From positions 1 through 57,702 of the forward strand of contig NZ_JAOPXV010000226.1 of NCBI RefSeq assembly GCF_025964975.1: DNA of 57,702 bases. Direction: 5' to 3'. Positions 38,152-47,280 of the stretch are shown piece after piece. The notes beneath the pieces were generated by a model. It ran no database searches, was not told the DNA's origin, and saw only the letters and a list, made by a program, of their open reading frames with translations. The translations under genes and the position numbers were made by a program. Source of the stretch: Nocardioides sp. (lineage in GTDB: Bacteria > Actinomycetota > Actinomycetes > Propionibacteriales > Nocardioidaceae). Every line of letters starts with the position of its first letter. Positions within the stretch are counted from its first letter, which is position 1.

Positions 38152-39297
38152 TCAGCGGAAGACGTTCTCGCGTTCGCGGAGCAGCGCGAAGAGCGTCTGC
38201 TGGATGGTCTCGCGCACCTGATCGGTGACGTTGAAGACCAGCATCGGGTCCTCGGCCTCGCTCGCGTCGTAGGAGTCGGTGCGGATCGGCTCGCCGAACT
38301 CCAGCAGCCACTTGGACGGCAGCGGTACCAGCCCCAACGGTCCCAGCAGCGGGAAGAACGGGGTGATCGGGATGTAGGGGATGCCGAGGAGCCGCGCCAG
38401 CGACGGGAGATTGCCCACCATGGGATAGATCTCCTCCGCACCCACTACCGACAGCGGCACGATCGGCACGCCGGTGCGCAGGGCGGCGGAGACGAAGCCC
38501 CCGCGTCCGAACCGCTGGAGCTTGTAGCGCTCGCTGAACGGCTTCCCGATGCCCTTGAACCCTTCGGGCCACACGCCGACGAGCTCACCGCCGGAGAGCA
38601 TCCGCTCGGCGTCCTCACCGCAGGCCAGGGTGGCACCGCTCCTCCGGGCCATCGAGCTGATGAACGGCATCTCGAAGACCAGGTCGGCCCCGAGCGGTCG
38701 CAGGAAGCGCCCCGTCTCGTCGTAGATGGCGACCATGGTCATCAGTCCGTCCACCGGGACGGTGCCGGAGTGGTTGGACACGACGAGGGCGCCGCCGGTG
38801 GCGGGGATGTTCTCGACACCGCGCACCTCGACCCGGAACCACTTCTGGGCGATCGGGCGCAGGGCGGCCATCAGGAACCGCTCGGTGATCTCGGCGTCGA
38901 AGCCGTATTCGTCGACGACGTATTCACCGGCAAGTCGGCGCCGCATGAAGGCCATCATCTCGGCGAGCCGACGCTCCCACTGGTCCCCGAACACCTCCAA
39001 CGCGGCGTCCTGGAAGGCGGCGAGCCAGTCGCCGACGGGCACGCCCGCGAGTGGGTGCCGCTCCTCGGTCGTGATGGGCGCCCGCGTCACAGGGACGGCG
39101 GCGGGCGTGGGAGCAGGCTCCTGCTCCTGCGTCCTCTGCTCGGGAGCCGGCGCCTTCGGCTTGGGCGTCCGCTTCTTCGGGCCGCCGGCGAGGCTGCGGG
39201 CGGCAGCAGACGGACGCTCCCGCCCGGTGCCGCGGCCGGGGCGACCGTTGGTGCCGATGGGAATGATCTGCGCATCCGAGCTGCCGGCGTCAGACAT
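38152..39297 (-). CDS. lysophospholipid acyltransferase family protein
   Basis: ALVVSNHSGTVPVDGLMTMVAIYDETGRFLRPLGADLVFEMPFISSMARRSGATLAC; VGVWPEGFKGIGKP. Confidence 0.88.
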   Translation of the reverse strand: MSDAGSSDAQIIPIGTNGRPGRGTGRERPSAAARSLAGGPKKRTPKPKAPAPEQRTQEQEPAPTPAAVPVTRAPITTEERHPLAGVPVGDWLAAFQDAALEVFGDQWERRLAEMMAFMRRRLAGEYVVDEYGFDAEITERFLMAALRPIAQKWFRVEVRGVENIPATGGALVVSNHSGTVPVDGLMTMVAIYDETGRFLRPLGADLVFEMPFISSMARRSGATLACGEDAERMLSGGELVGVWPEGFKGIGKPFSERYKLQRFGRGGFVSAALRTGVPIVPLSVVGAEEIYPMVGNLPSLARLLGIPYIPITPFFPLLGPLGLVPLPSKWLLEFGEPIRTDSYDASEAEDPMLVFNVTDQVRETIQQTLFALLRERENVFR

Positions 39298-40291
39298 GTG
39301 CCACTCCCCCCGAGGCTGGTCCCAGCACGGGGCCGCGCACCGGAACCCCGAGGGAGACACCGAAGTCGGCGAACGCCGAAGCGGTGGTGAACCGGGGCTC
39401 GAAGCCGAGCACCTCACGCATCCGGGTGGTGTCGACGCCGCGACCGAAGGTCAGGAAGCCGAGCTGCTCGGGTGAGAAGTCGGCGACCCGAGCCTGCCGC
39501 AGCACGGACCCGAGGCGGCCCACGGCGAAGCCGGGCATGGCCACGCTCGGCTTGCCCAAGCGACGGGTCGCCTGGGACAGCATGAGGATGCCGTCGCCGG
39601 CGACGTTGAAGGTGCCGGGGACGCCGCTGACGACGGCGTGCTTGAGCACGCCGAGCAGGTCGTCCTCGTGCAGGAACTGCAGGCGCGGGTCGAAGCCGAT
39701 CACGCGCGGGAGCACGGGCAGCCGGAAGTAGCTGGTGAGGGGACTGACGACGTGGGGGCCGATGACGTTGGCGGCGCGGAGCGTGGTGACCGTCACGTCG
39801 GGACGCCGGCGGGCGAAGCCGCGGACGTAGCCCTCGACCTCGTAGACGTCCTTGGCGTATCCGGAGCTGGGCAGCCTCTTGGGCCCCATGTCCTCGGTGA
39901 ACATCGCGGGGTCGCGTGAGCTGGCGCCGTACATCGTGGTCGTCGACTTCACGACCAGGTGCTTGACGATGGGCGACTTCTGGCATGCAGCGAGCAACTG
40001 CATGGTGCCCATCACGTTGAGCTCCTTCATCGTGTTGCGACCGCCGGCCGAGCCGGGGGTGGCGATGACGCTCATGTGGACGACGGTGTCGACGTCCTCC
40101 TTCGCCAGCACCTTGGCGATGACGGGACTGCGGATGTCGGCGCGCACGAAGGAGACGTCGCCGATGTCACCGCGAGGTGGGACGACATCCACGCCGATGA
40201 CGCGGTCGATGGAAGGGTCGCTGGCGGCTGCGCGCGCGAAGCGGCGACCCACGTGCCGGGAGATCCCGGTGACCAGCACGACCCGTCCCAT
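39290..40291 (-). CDS. NAD-dependent epimerase/dehydratase (extended SDR)
   Basis: MGRVVLVTGISRHVGRRFARAAASDPSIDRVIGVDV; VDTVVHMSVIATPGSAGGRNTMKELNVMGTMQLLAAC. Confidence 0.9.
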   Translation of the reverse strand: MGRVVLVTGISRHVGRRFARAAASDPSIDRVIGVDVVPPRGDIGDVSFVRADIRSPVIAKVLAKEDVDTVVHMSVIATPGSAGGRNTMKELNVMGTMQLLAACQKSPIVKHLVVKSTTTMYGASSRDPAMFTEDMGPKRLPSSGYAKDVYEVEGYVRGFARRRPDVTVTTLRAANVIGPHVVSPLTSYFRLPVLPRVIGFDPRLQFLHEDDLLGVLKHAVVSGVPGTFNVAGDGILMLSQATRRLGKPSVAMPGFAVGRLGSVLRQARVADFSPEQLGFLTFGRGVDTTRMREVLGFEPRFTTASAFADFGVSLGVPVRGPVLGPASGGVAHV

Positions 40292-40330
40292 GACCTGTCG
40301 ACCTCAGCTGAGTGTGAGTGCGGCGAGTGG

Positions 40331-40432
40331 TTACTTGCCGAGCTTGCGACGCTGCACGCGCGTCTTCTTCAGAAGCTTGCGGTGCTTCTTCTTGGCCATG
40401 CGCTTGCGCCGCTTCTTGATGACTGAACCCAC
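40331..40432 (-). CDS. small ribosomal subunit protein bS22 (33 aa; AURKAIP1/COX24-domain family)
   Basis: GTG 40432 to TAA 40331: [33 protein letters not shown], matching the conserved actinobacterial peptide; absent from the ORF track. Confidence 0.93.
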   Translation of the reverse strand: MGSVIKKRRKRMAKKKHRKLLKKTRVQRRKLGK

Positions 40433-40581
40433 GAAAGAACCTTTCACGAACCTGCGCGGACGCAACGAGATGCGCCCCCGGCGCCCAGGCGACTGCCCGC
40501 ACGACGCAGACAGCCTACTGTGCGGGCCGGACGCGCGAGAATCGGTGTCCGATCACCCACACGGCGCGAGGCGGGTGAAGC

Positions 40582-40788
40582 TCAGCCGGCGTTGTAGAAG
40601 CTCTTGCGCAGGTATTCGTTGACGTCGTCCTCGGTCACCCGGAACGACCGGCCGACCCGGACGGCCGGCAGCTCGCCGCCGTGGACGAGGCGGTAGACGG
40701 TCATCTTCGAGACGCGCATCTTGGCCGCGACCTCAGCAATCGTCAGGAAGACGACGTCGGACATGTCTCCAGGGGTGTTGGCAGCCAT
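40582..40788 (-). CDS. bldC: BldC-like MerR-type DNA-binding protein
   Basis: MAANTPGDMSDVVFLTIAEVAAKMRVSKMTVYRLVHGGELPAVRVGRSFRVTEDDVNEYLRKSFYNAG. Confidence 0.9.
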   Translation of the reverse strand: MAANTPGDMSDVVFLTIAEVAAKMRVSKMTVYRLVHGGELPAVRVGRSFRVTEDDVNEYLRKSFYNAG

Positions 40789-40966
40789 CGGTGCACCGTT
40801 CCTTCTGCGCAACGGCACCGGCTTCCCCACCGGTGTCACGAATTCGTGGCGCTCTGGAGGTGACAATAGGGCCAATGTGGCCCATGAGGAAGGGTGTTAC
40901 TAGAGAAACATGAGGGACGTCCGGCGTGTCGGGTTGATTTGACCCTTCAAGCGCTCCGAAGCGGCC

Positions 40967-42148
40967 TCAGTGATGGGGGTCGAGCCCGTGCAGCGGGAAG
41001 ACCGCGGTGCGCGTGGCCATGATCTCGCGATCGAGCCAGGTCGCTGGGTCGTAGCCGCCCGACCAGTCGCGATAGGCGGGGGTACGGCCGTCGGTCAGGC
41101 GGTATGGCGCCGTCCGACCCGTGGCCTCCAGGACATGGGCTCGCCAGTCGGCCGGCGTCTCGGTCGTCGGCTCCAACGGGCGCCCGGCGACGATCGCCAG
41201 CAGGTGGCTCCAGGCGCGCGGCACCACCTCGACGAGCGCGTAGCCACCACCCCCGGTGACCACCCACTTGCCCTCACACAGCTCGTGGGCGAGCTCGTGG
41301 AGAGCGAGGTACGCCGTACGCTGCCCGTCGACGCTCAGCATCAGGTGCGCCAGCGGATCCTCCATGTGCGAGTCGCAGCCGTGCTGGGACACGAGGATCT
41401 GGGGCTGGAACTCTCGCAGCACGTGCGGAACGACGGCGTGGAAGGCGCGCAGCCAGCCCCCGTCAGCCGTGCCGGGCGGCAGGGCGACGTTGACCGCGCT
41501 GCCCTCGGCGCCCACGCCCCCGGAGTCCTGGGCGAAGCCGGTGCCGGGGAAGAGCATCTGCCCGGTCTCGTGCAGGGAGATGGTGAGCACCCGCGGGTCG
41601 TCGTAGAAGATCTTCTCCACGCCGTCGCCGTGGTGGACGTCGATGTCGACGTAGGCGACGCGCTCGACACCCTGGTCGAGCAGCGTCTGGATCCCGACGG
41701 CGATGTCGTTGTAGATGCAGAAGCCGCTCGAGCGGTCGGCCATCGCGTGGTGCAGGCCGCCGGTGACGCTGGCGCTGTGCAGGGACTCCCCGCTCAGCAC
41801 CTGCCGGAAGGCCTCGACGGTGGCGCCGACCACGTGGGCGGCGGCCAGGTGCATGTCGTGGAAGACCGGGTTGTCGTCAGTGCCGAGCCCGTGCTTGAGG
41901 TCCTCGCCTCCGTCGGTCCCCAACCGGGTGACAGCCGCGATCAGCTCCCGGCTGTGCACCGTGGCGATGAGGTCGTCGTCGGCCATCGGGGCGGGCACGA
42001 CGGTCAGGTGGTCGAGGATGCCGAGGGATCCCGCGAGCCGCATCGTCAGGTCGAGCCGGATCGGCGACATGGGGTGGTCCGGCCCGAAGTTGTATTCGGT
42101 CAGCGACGGATCGAAGACGACCGACGCCGGTCCGGAGCATTCGAGCAT
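40967..42148 (-). CDS. acuC: acetoin utilization protein AcuC / class I histone deacetylase-like
   Basis: YNFGPDHPMSPIRLDLTM; GGLHHAMADRSSGFCIYNDIAVGIQTLLDQGVERVAYVDIDVHHGDGVEKIFYDDPRVLTISLHE; WVVTGGGGYALVEVVPRAW. Confidence 0.95.
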   Translation of the reverse strand: MLECSGPASVVFDPSLTEYNFGPDHPMSPIRLDLTMRLAGSLGILDHLTVVPAPMADDDLIATVHSRELIAAVTRLGTDGGEDLKHGLGTDDNPVFHDMHLAAAHVVGATVEAFRQVLSGESLHSASVTGGLHHAMADRSSGFCIYNDIAVGIQTLLDQGVERVAYVDIDVHHGDGVEKIFYDDPRVLTISLHETGQMLFPGTGFAQDSGGVGAEGSAVNVALPPGTADGGWLRAFHAVVPHVLREFQPQILVSQHGCDSHMEDPLAHLMLSVDGQRTAYLALHELAHELCEGKWVVTGGGGYALVEVVPRAWSHLLAIVAGRPLEPTTETPADWRAHVLEATGRTAPYRLTDGRTPAYRDWSGGYDPATWLDREIMATRTAVFPLHGLDPHH

Positions 42149-42196
42149 GGGTGGAACCTATCGCCGCCTGCCGGAGACAGACGGCGCCGGGCGAGT

Positions 42197-42242
42197 TGAA
42201 CGTGTTCAGAAAGTGTGTCACCATCAGTTCTGAACACGTTCA
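42197..42242. promoter_or_regulatory. paired TetR-like operators forming a 15-bp perfect inverted repeat
   Basis: tgaacgtgttcagaa (42197-42211) N16 ttctgaacacgttca (42228-42242); each arm contains TGAACnnGTTCA; centres 34 bp apart. Confidence 0.7.
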
Positions 42243-42260
42243 CCTCAATGGAGGCAGCCG

Positions 42261-42686
42261 GTGCAGGATCCATGGACACCGTCGTACGCACCCCGGTGGA
42301 GCCCTGCGCCCGGATGGCTCGGAGCCGGACTGGTCCTCGGGCCGCTTTGTGGCGCCGGGGTAGGGGCGACGCTGTTCGTGGTCGGGTCGGCGATGGACGG
42401 CTACGGTCTCGACCTGGCCTCCGCCGTTCTCGGACTGAGGCTCGGAGCTGTCTTCGGTGTGGTCATCGGCCTCGTTGTCGGCTTCGCGATGGCCCTCCTC
42501 GTGGGCAGCCGCCTGACCACACAGCAGACGCGCGAACGCGCCTTCCTGTGGTGCTTCTCGACCGGCCTGATCACCCTTCCCGTGGCCACGATCCTCTTCG
42601 CGTTCCACCCCGTCGGCATCCTGATCGGCTTCGGGTCCGCGCTGGCGGTCGGGACGCTCGGCTACCGGCTTGCCTCCTCCATCTAG
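42261..42686 (+). CDS. small multi-TM membrane protein, hypothetical
   Basis: GTG start after ggaggcagcc: VQDPWTPSYAPRWSPAPGWLGAGLVLGPLCGAGVGATLFVVG... Confidence 0.7.
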   Translation: MQDPWTPSYAPRWSPAPGWLGAGLVLGPLCGAGVGATLFVVGSAMDGYGLDLASAVLGLRLGAVFGVVIGLVVGFAMALLVGSRLTTQQTRERAFLWCFSTGLITLPVATILFAFHPVGILIGFGSALAVGTLGYRLASSI

Positions 42687-42721
42687 ACGTCACCGCCCAC
42701 CTCCTCCGAAAAGAGCTCACC

Positions 42722-43138
42722 GTGGACTGGCCCGCCGCTTCCTACTTCACCTACCTCGCCGTGACCGTGCCACTCACGATCTGGGTCGCCCGCACGCTGT
42801 CGACCAATGGCCGCGTCTTCCTCGAGGACGTCTTCGACGACAACAAGGCCCTCGCCGACGCGATCAACAAGATGCTCGTCGTCGGCTTCTACCTCCTCGA
42901 CGTCGGCTTCGTGATGCTCTACCTCCGCACCGGCAGCCTCGTCGTCGACCTCGCGACCTTGATCGAGGTGGTGAGCGTCAAGGTCGGCGCCGTCATGGTC
43001 GTCCTGGGACTGATCCACTTCACCAACGTCTACGTGTTCAACTCGATCCGCCGCCGGGTCCGGATGGAGGGCCTGCGGACACCGCCACTCCCGCCGCAGC
43101 ACTACGTCGCCTCGCACCAGCCCGCCTACCCGAGATGA
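42722..43138 (+). CDS. small membrane protein, hypothetical
   Basis: VDWPAASYFTYLAVTVPLTIWVARTLSTNGRVFLEDVFDDNKALADAINKMLVVGFYLLDVGFVMLYLRTG...; three predicted TM segments. Confidence 0.75.
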   Translation: MDWPAASYFTYLAVTVPLTIWVARTLSTNGRVFLEDVFDDNKALADAINKMLVVGFYLLDVGFVMLYLRTGSLVVDLATLIEVVSVKVGAVMVVLGLIHFTNVYVFNSIRRRVRMEGLRTPPLPPQHYVASHQPAYPR

Positions 43139-43144
43139 TCCGCG

Positions 43145-43555
43145 ATGCGGTTGGCAGTGTTGTACGACGACCGATGTGGCCTGTGCCAGAGGTTCGGGAC
43201 CTGGCTCGACCAGCTGGCGCTCTTGGTCGAGCTGGACCTCGTCCCGGCCGGCTCGGTGGCGGCCCGACACAGGTTCCCGTCGCTGGACCACGGGCGGACG
43301 CTCGAGGAGATCCCCGTGGTCAGCGACGCCGGCGAGGTCTGGACGGATGGACACGCGTGGGTGATGTGCCTGTGGGCGACCGCTGCCCATCGAGCCCTGG
43401 CGGAGAGCCTGGCCCGGCCGTCGCGTCTGCCGCTCGCCAAAGGCGCCGCCCATCTCGCAGCCGGGCTCCGCAAGGGCACGACCCGGCAGTCGACCTCGGG
43501 AGGTGACTACCCTGACGACTGTGTCGGAACCTGCGCCCCGAACCCCCAAGGCTGA
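43145..43555 (+). CDS. DCC-type thiol-disulfide oxidoreductase family protein
   Basis: MRLAVLYDDRCGLCQRFGTWLDQL (DxxCxxC motif). Confidence 0.82.
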   Translation: MRLAVLYDDRCGLCQRFGTWLDQLALLVELDLVPAGSVAARHRFPSLDHGRTLEEIPVVSDAGEVWTDGHAWVMCLWATAAHRALAESLARPSRLPLAKGAAHLAAGLRKGTTRQSTSGGDYPDDCVGTCAPNPQG

Positions 43556-44195
43556 GCAGACCCGGGCCACCATCGTGGCCGCAGCCATGGATCTCTTCCG
43601 CACCCGCGGCTTCGAGGGAGCGACGATGCGTGGCATCGCCGATGCGGCCGGCGTCTCGCTCGGCAGCGCCTACTACTACTTCAGCGGCAAGGAACACCTG
43701 ATCCAGGCGTTCTACGGCCAGATGCAGGACGACCACCTGTCCGCGGCACGGGAGGTCCTCGAGACCGAGACCGACTTCGCGGCGCGGTTGCGCGGGGTGC
43801 TCACCGTCTGGGTCGAGGTCGCTGCGCCGTACCACGAGTTCGCAGGCACCTTCTTCAAGAACGCCGCCGACCCGACCAGCCCGCTCTCCCCCTTCTCCCC
43901 CGAGTCGGCAGACGCCCGGGCTGCAAGCACGGCGATCTTCCGCGACGTGGTCGAGGGCTCCGACCTGAAGGTCGCCAGCTCCTTGCGGCCCCGGCTGCCC
44001 GAGCTGCTGTGGCTGCTGCACATGGGCATGGTGCTCTTCTGGGTGCACGATCGCAGTCCCGGGCAGGAGCGCACCCTGGCGCTCGTCTCGGGCGCTGTCC
44101 CGCTCGTCGACAAGCTCGGACGGCTCTCGCGGCTGCCGGTCGTGCGGGGTGTCGTCAACGACGTCGTGGCGCTGCTCGACTACCTCGACGATTGA
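43521..44195 (+). CDS. TetR/AcrR family transcriptional regulator
   Basis: TRATIVAAAMDLFRTRGFEGATMRGIADAAGVSLGSAYYYFSGKEHLIQAFY; GTG 43521, overlaps preceding gene. Confidence 0.9.
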   Translation: MSEPAPRTPKAEQTRATIVAAAMDLFRTRGFEGATMRGIADAAGVSLGSAYYYFSGKEHLIQAFYGQMQDDHLSAAREVLETETDFAARLRGVLTVWVEVAAPYHEFAGTFFKNAADPTSPLSPFSPESADARAASTAIFRDVVEGSDLKVASSLRPRLPELLWLLHMGMVLFWVHDRSPGQERTLALVSGAVPLVDKLGRLSRLPVVRGVVNDVVALLDYLDD

Positions 44196-44226
44196 GCCGC
44201 CTCCACGCCGGTGCCACACTTGACGC

Positions 44227-44727
44227 ATGGACACCTCAGGCAAGCGCGCCGCCGGCCTCGATCTGGACTTCCCGCAGTCGCTGGCCGTCTATGACACCTA
44301 CGACGAGGCACAGCGCGCGGTCGACCACCTCTCGGACAAGGAGTTCCCGGTCGAGAACCTGCTGATCGTCGGTACGGACCTCAAGCGGATCGAGCGCGTC
44401 ACCGGGCGGCTCACCTGGGGCCGCGTGGGCCTCGCGGGCGCTGTCACCGGGCTGTGGTTCGGCGTCTTCGTGGGCCTGGTCTTCGCGTTGTGGGCCGAGG
44501 ACGGCGGCGTGCTGGGCATCCTGGTGTCCACGGCGCTCTTCGGCGCCCTGTTCGGGGTCGTGTGGGCCCTGACCGGCTACGCCGCGACGCGCGGTCGGCG
44601 CGACTTCAGCTCGGTGACGGCCGTGGTGGCCACGAGGTACGAGGTGCTGGTCGAGCACAAGCACCGGGAGTCGGCACGGGCGATCCTGGCAGCGGCGCCG
44701 GGATTGCTGCCCGACCCCTACGCCTGA
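44227..44727 (+). CDS. general stress protein (YflT/GSP17M-like) membrane protein
   Basis: DFPQSLAVYDTYDEAQRAVDHLSDKEFPVENLLIVGTDLKRIERVTGRLTWGRVGLAGAVTGLWFGVFVGLVFALW. Confidence 0.85.
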   Translation: MDTSGKRAAGLDLDFPQSLAVYDTYDEAQRAVDHLSDKEFPVENLLIVGTDLKRIERVTGRLTWGRVGLAGAVTGLWFGVFVGLVFALWAEDGGVLGILVSTALFGALFGVVWALTGYAATRGRRDFSSVTAVVATRYEVLVEHKHRESARAILAAAPGLLPDPYA

Positions 44728-44746
44728 GGGGCCGTCCGAGCAGACC

Positions 44747-45562
44747 TCAGGAGCCCTCGGCCAGCTCGCGGGAACGGTCCCGGGCGGCTTGCATGGCGGC
44801 GAGGAAGGCGGCACGGACCCGGTGCACCTCGAGCTCTCGCAGTGCGGAGGCCGTGGTCCCACCGGGTGAGGTGACCTGCTCGCGCAGGACGACAGGGTGG
44901 GTGCCGGTCTCCCGGAGCATCTTGGCCGAGCCGTAGAGCGTCTGGATCACCAGCTCCGTGGCGGTGGCGCGCGGCAGGCCGAGGTGGACGCCTGCCTCGA
45001 TCATCGACTCCACCACGAAGAAGATGTAGGCCGGGCCCGAGCCACTGATCGCAGTGACGGCGTCCTGCTGCTTCTCGGGCACCCGCACGACGCGACCGGT
45101 GGAGGCGAGCAGCGCCTCGGCCTCGGCGAGGTGTGCCTCGTCGCAGTGGGAGCCGGGCGAGATCGCCGCCATCCCCTCGTCGACGAGCGCAGGCGTGTTG
45201 GGCATGACCCGGACGACCGCGACACCCTCGGGCACCCGCGACTCGATGAAGGCCGTGGTGATGCCGGCGGCCAGGCTCACGAGGAGCTGGCCGGGACGCA
45301 GCTCCGGCGCGATCTCCTCGAGCACTGCTGCCATGTCCTGCGGCTTGACGACGAGCGCGACGGTGTCGGCCTTGCGGGCGGCCTCGATGTTGGACACCAC
45401 CGAGACGCCGTACCGCTCCTCCAGCTCACGCCCCCGCTCGGCGCGCTTCTCCCCGACGAGGAGGAGGTCGACGCGGCGGCCGGCGCGGACGAGGCCTGAC
45501 AGGAGGGTCTCGCCCATCACGCCGGCGCCAATGATGGCCGTCTGGGTGGCGCGCACGGGCAT
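44747..45562 (-). CDS. proC: pyrroline-5-carboxylate reductase
   Basis: TAIIGAGVMGETLLSGLVRAG; VVRVMPNTPALVDEGMAAISPG; AISGSGPAYIFFVVESMIEAGVHLGLPR; VTSPGGTTASALRELE. Confidence 0.94.
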   Translation of the reverse strand: MPVRATQTAIIGAGVMGETLLSGLVRAGRRVDLLLVGEKRAERGRELEERYGVSVVSNIEAARKADTVALVVKPQDMAAVLEEIAPELRPGQLLVSLAAGITTAFIESRVPEGVAVVRVMPNTPALVDEGMAAISPGSHCDEAHLAEAEALLASTGRVVRVPEKQQDAVTAISGSGPAYIFFVVESMIEAGVHLGLPRATATELVIQTLYGSAKMLRETGTHPVVLREQVTSPGGTTASALRELEVHRVRAAFLAAMQAARDRSRELAEGS

Positions 45563-45568
45563 GGGTGC

Positions 45569-46504
45569 CTACTTCTTCGAGACGAGGGAGCGCAGGAAGA
45601 ATGTCAGGTTCTGCGGACGCTCGGCGAGGCGTCTCATGAGGTAGCCGTACCACTCCTGGCCGTAGGGGAGGTAGACCCGCACGGTCTCCCCTGTCTTCGC
45701 CAGCCGCTTCTGCTCGTCGGGCCGGATGCCATAGAGCATCTGGAACTCGTAGGTGCCCGGGCGGCGGCCGTGCCGGCTGGCCAGCGACGACGCGATCTGG
45801 ATCATCCGAGGGTCGTGGCTGGCGATCATCGGATAGCCCTGACCCGCCAGCAGGACCTTGAGGCAGCGGACGTAGGACTTGTCGATGTCGAGCTTGTCCT
45901 GGAACGCCACCGAGTCGGGTTCGTGGTAAGCGCCCTTGCACAGCCGCACGCGGGAGCCCTCGTAGGCGAGCGAGCGGCAGTCGGCCTCGGTGCGGTGGAG
46001 CATGGACTGGAGCACGGCACCGGTCTCGGGGAAGTCTTTGCGCAGCTCGCGCAGGATCGCCAGCGTCGAGTCGGTGGTGGTGTGGTCCTCCATGTCCAGG
46101 GTGACCGTGGTGCCGGCGTTGCGCGCGGCGCGGCAGATCTCGCGGGCGTTCTCGAGGGCGACCTTCTCCCCGTTCTCGGGCAGCGCCTGGCCCACCGCCG
46201 AGAGCTTGACGCTCACCTCGGCCTTGCCGGCCAGACCGCGTCGAGCGAGCTCCGAGAGGACGTCCTTGTAGGCGGCGACCGTCGCCTCGGCCTGGGCTGC
46301 GTCCAAGGTGTCCTCGCCGAGGAAGTCCAAGGTGACGCGCAGTCCGTCGTCGATCAGCCGAGCGGTCGCGTCGACGGCCGACTCGGTGGTCTCGCCCGGG
46401 ACGTGACTGGTGACGATGCCGGAGGACACCGGCATCGTGCTGACGAGGTTCTTGACGACGTCGCTCTTGGCGAGCAGGAGAATCGGTCGACGAAGCAGTG
46501 GCAT
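45569..46504 (-). CDS. proline dehydrogenase
   Basis: SVKLSAVGQALPENG; VTLDMEDHTTTDSTL; SRVRLCKGAYHEPDSVAF; YEFQMLYGIRPDEQKRLAKTGETVRVYLPYGQEWYGYLMRRLAERPQN. Confidence 0.93.
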   Translation of the reverse strand: MPLLRRPILLLAKSDVVKNLVSTMPVSSGIVTSHVPGETTESAVDATARLIDDGLRVTLDFLGEDTLDAAQAEATVAAYKDVLSELARRGLAGKAEVSVKLSAVGQALPENGEKVALENAREICRAARNAGTTVTLDMEDHTTTDSTLAILRELRKDFPETGAVLQSMLHRTEADCRSLAYEGSRVRLCKGAYHEPDSVAFQDKLDIDKSYVRCLKVLLAGQGYPMIASHDPRMIQIASSLASRHGRRPGTYEFQMLYGIRPDEQKRLAKTGETVRVYLPYGQEWYGYLMRRLAERPQNLTFFLRSLVSKK

Positions 46505-46542
46505 GGAGTCAAGGCTACGCCGAAGCGCCCCGACCGACCCAG

Positions 46543-47280
46543 TCAGGCCGTACGCCGCCGCAGGGTCGCCGCCCCGAGCGCGAGCCCGGCGATCGCGAAC
46601 CCTAGGACGACGGCGATGTTGCGCCATACCAAGGACTCGTCGGCCGCACCGACGAGCTCCTGCATCGCGTCGATGGCGTAGGAGAGGGGCAGGACGTCGC
46701 TGATGGCCTCGAGCACGGGCGGCAGCGCCTCTCGCGGCACGAAGAGCCCGCACAGCAGGAGCTGCGGGATGACCACGAGCGGCATGAAGTGCACCGCCTG
46801 GAACTCGCTCCGCGCGAAGGCGCTGACGAACAGGCCGAGTGCGGTGCCGAGCACCGCGTCGACGACGGCAACGATCCCGAGCAGCCAGACGGGACCGTTC
46901 ACGTCGAGCCCGAGCAGCCCGACGCTGACGCCTACCGCCCGGCTGGCCTGCACCGCCGCGATCGCGCCGAAGGCGAGGGCGTAGCCCAGCAGGAAGTCGA
47001 GCTTGCCCATGGGCATCGCGAGCAGGCGCTCCAGGGTGCCGCTGCTGCGCTCCCGCAGCGTCGTGACGCTGGTGACCAGGAACATCACGATGAAGGGGAA
47101 CAGCGCGAGCAGCCCTGGCCCGAAGCGGTCGAACGAGTTGCCGGGAAGGTCCTCGAACATCCACCACGGCAGGCTGATCAGGGCGCACGGGACCACCAGC
47201 AGCATCACCAGGGTCCGGCCGTCGCGGCGGACCTAGGTGAGCACGCGGCCGGCGACGGCGAGCATGGTGCTGGGCCTCAC
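46543..47280 (-). pseudogene. ABC-2 type transporter permease with premature amber codon
   Basis: VRPSTMLAVAGRVLT-TAG(47235-47233)-VRRDGRTLVMLLVVPCALISLPWWMFEDLPG... in one frame; downstream ORF otherwise intact. Confidence 0.8.
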
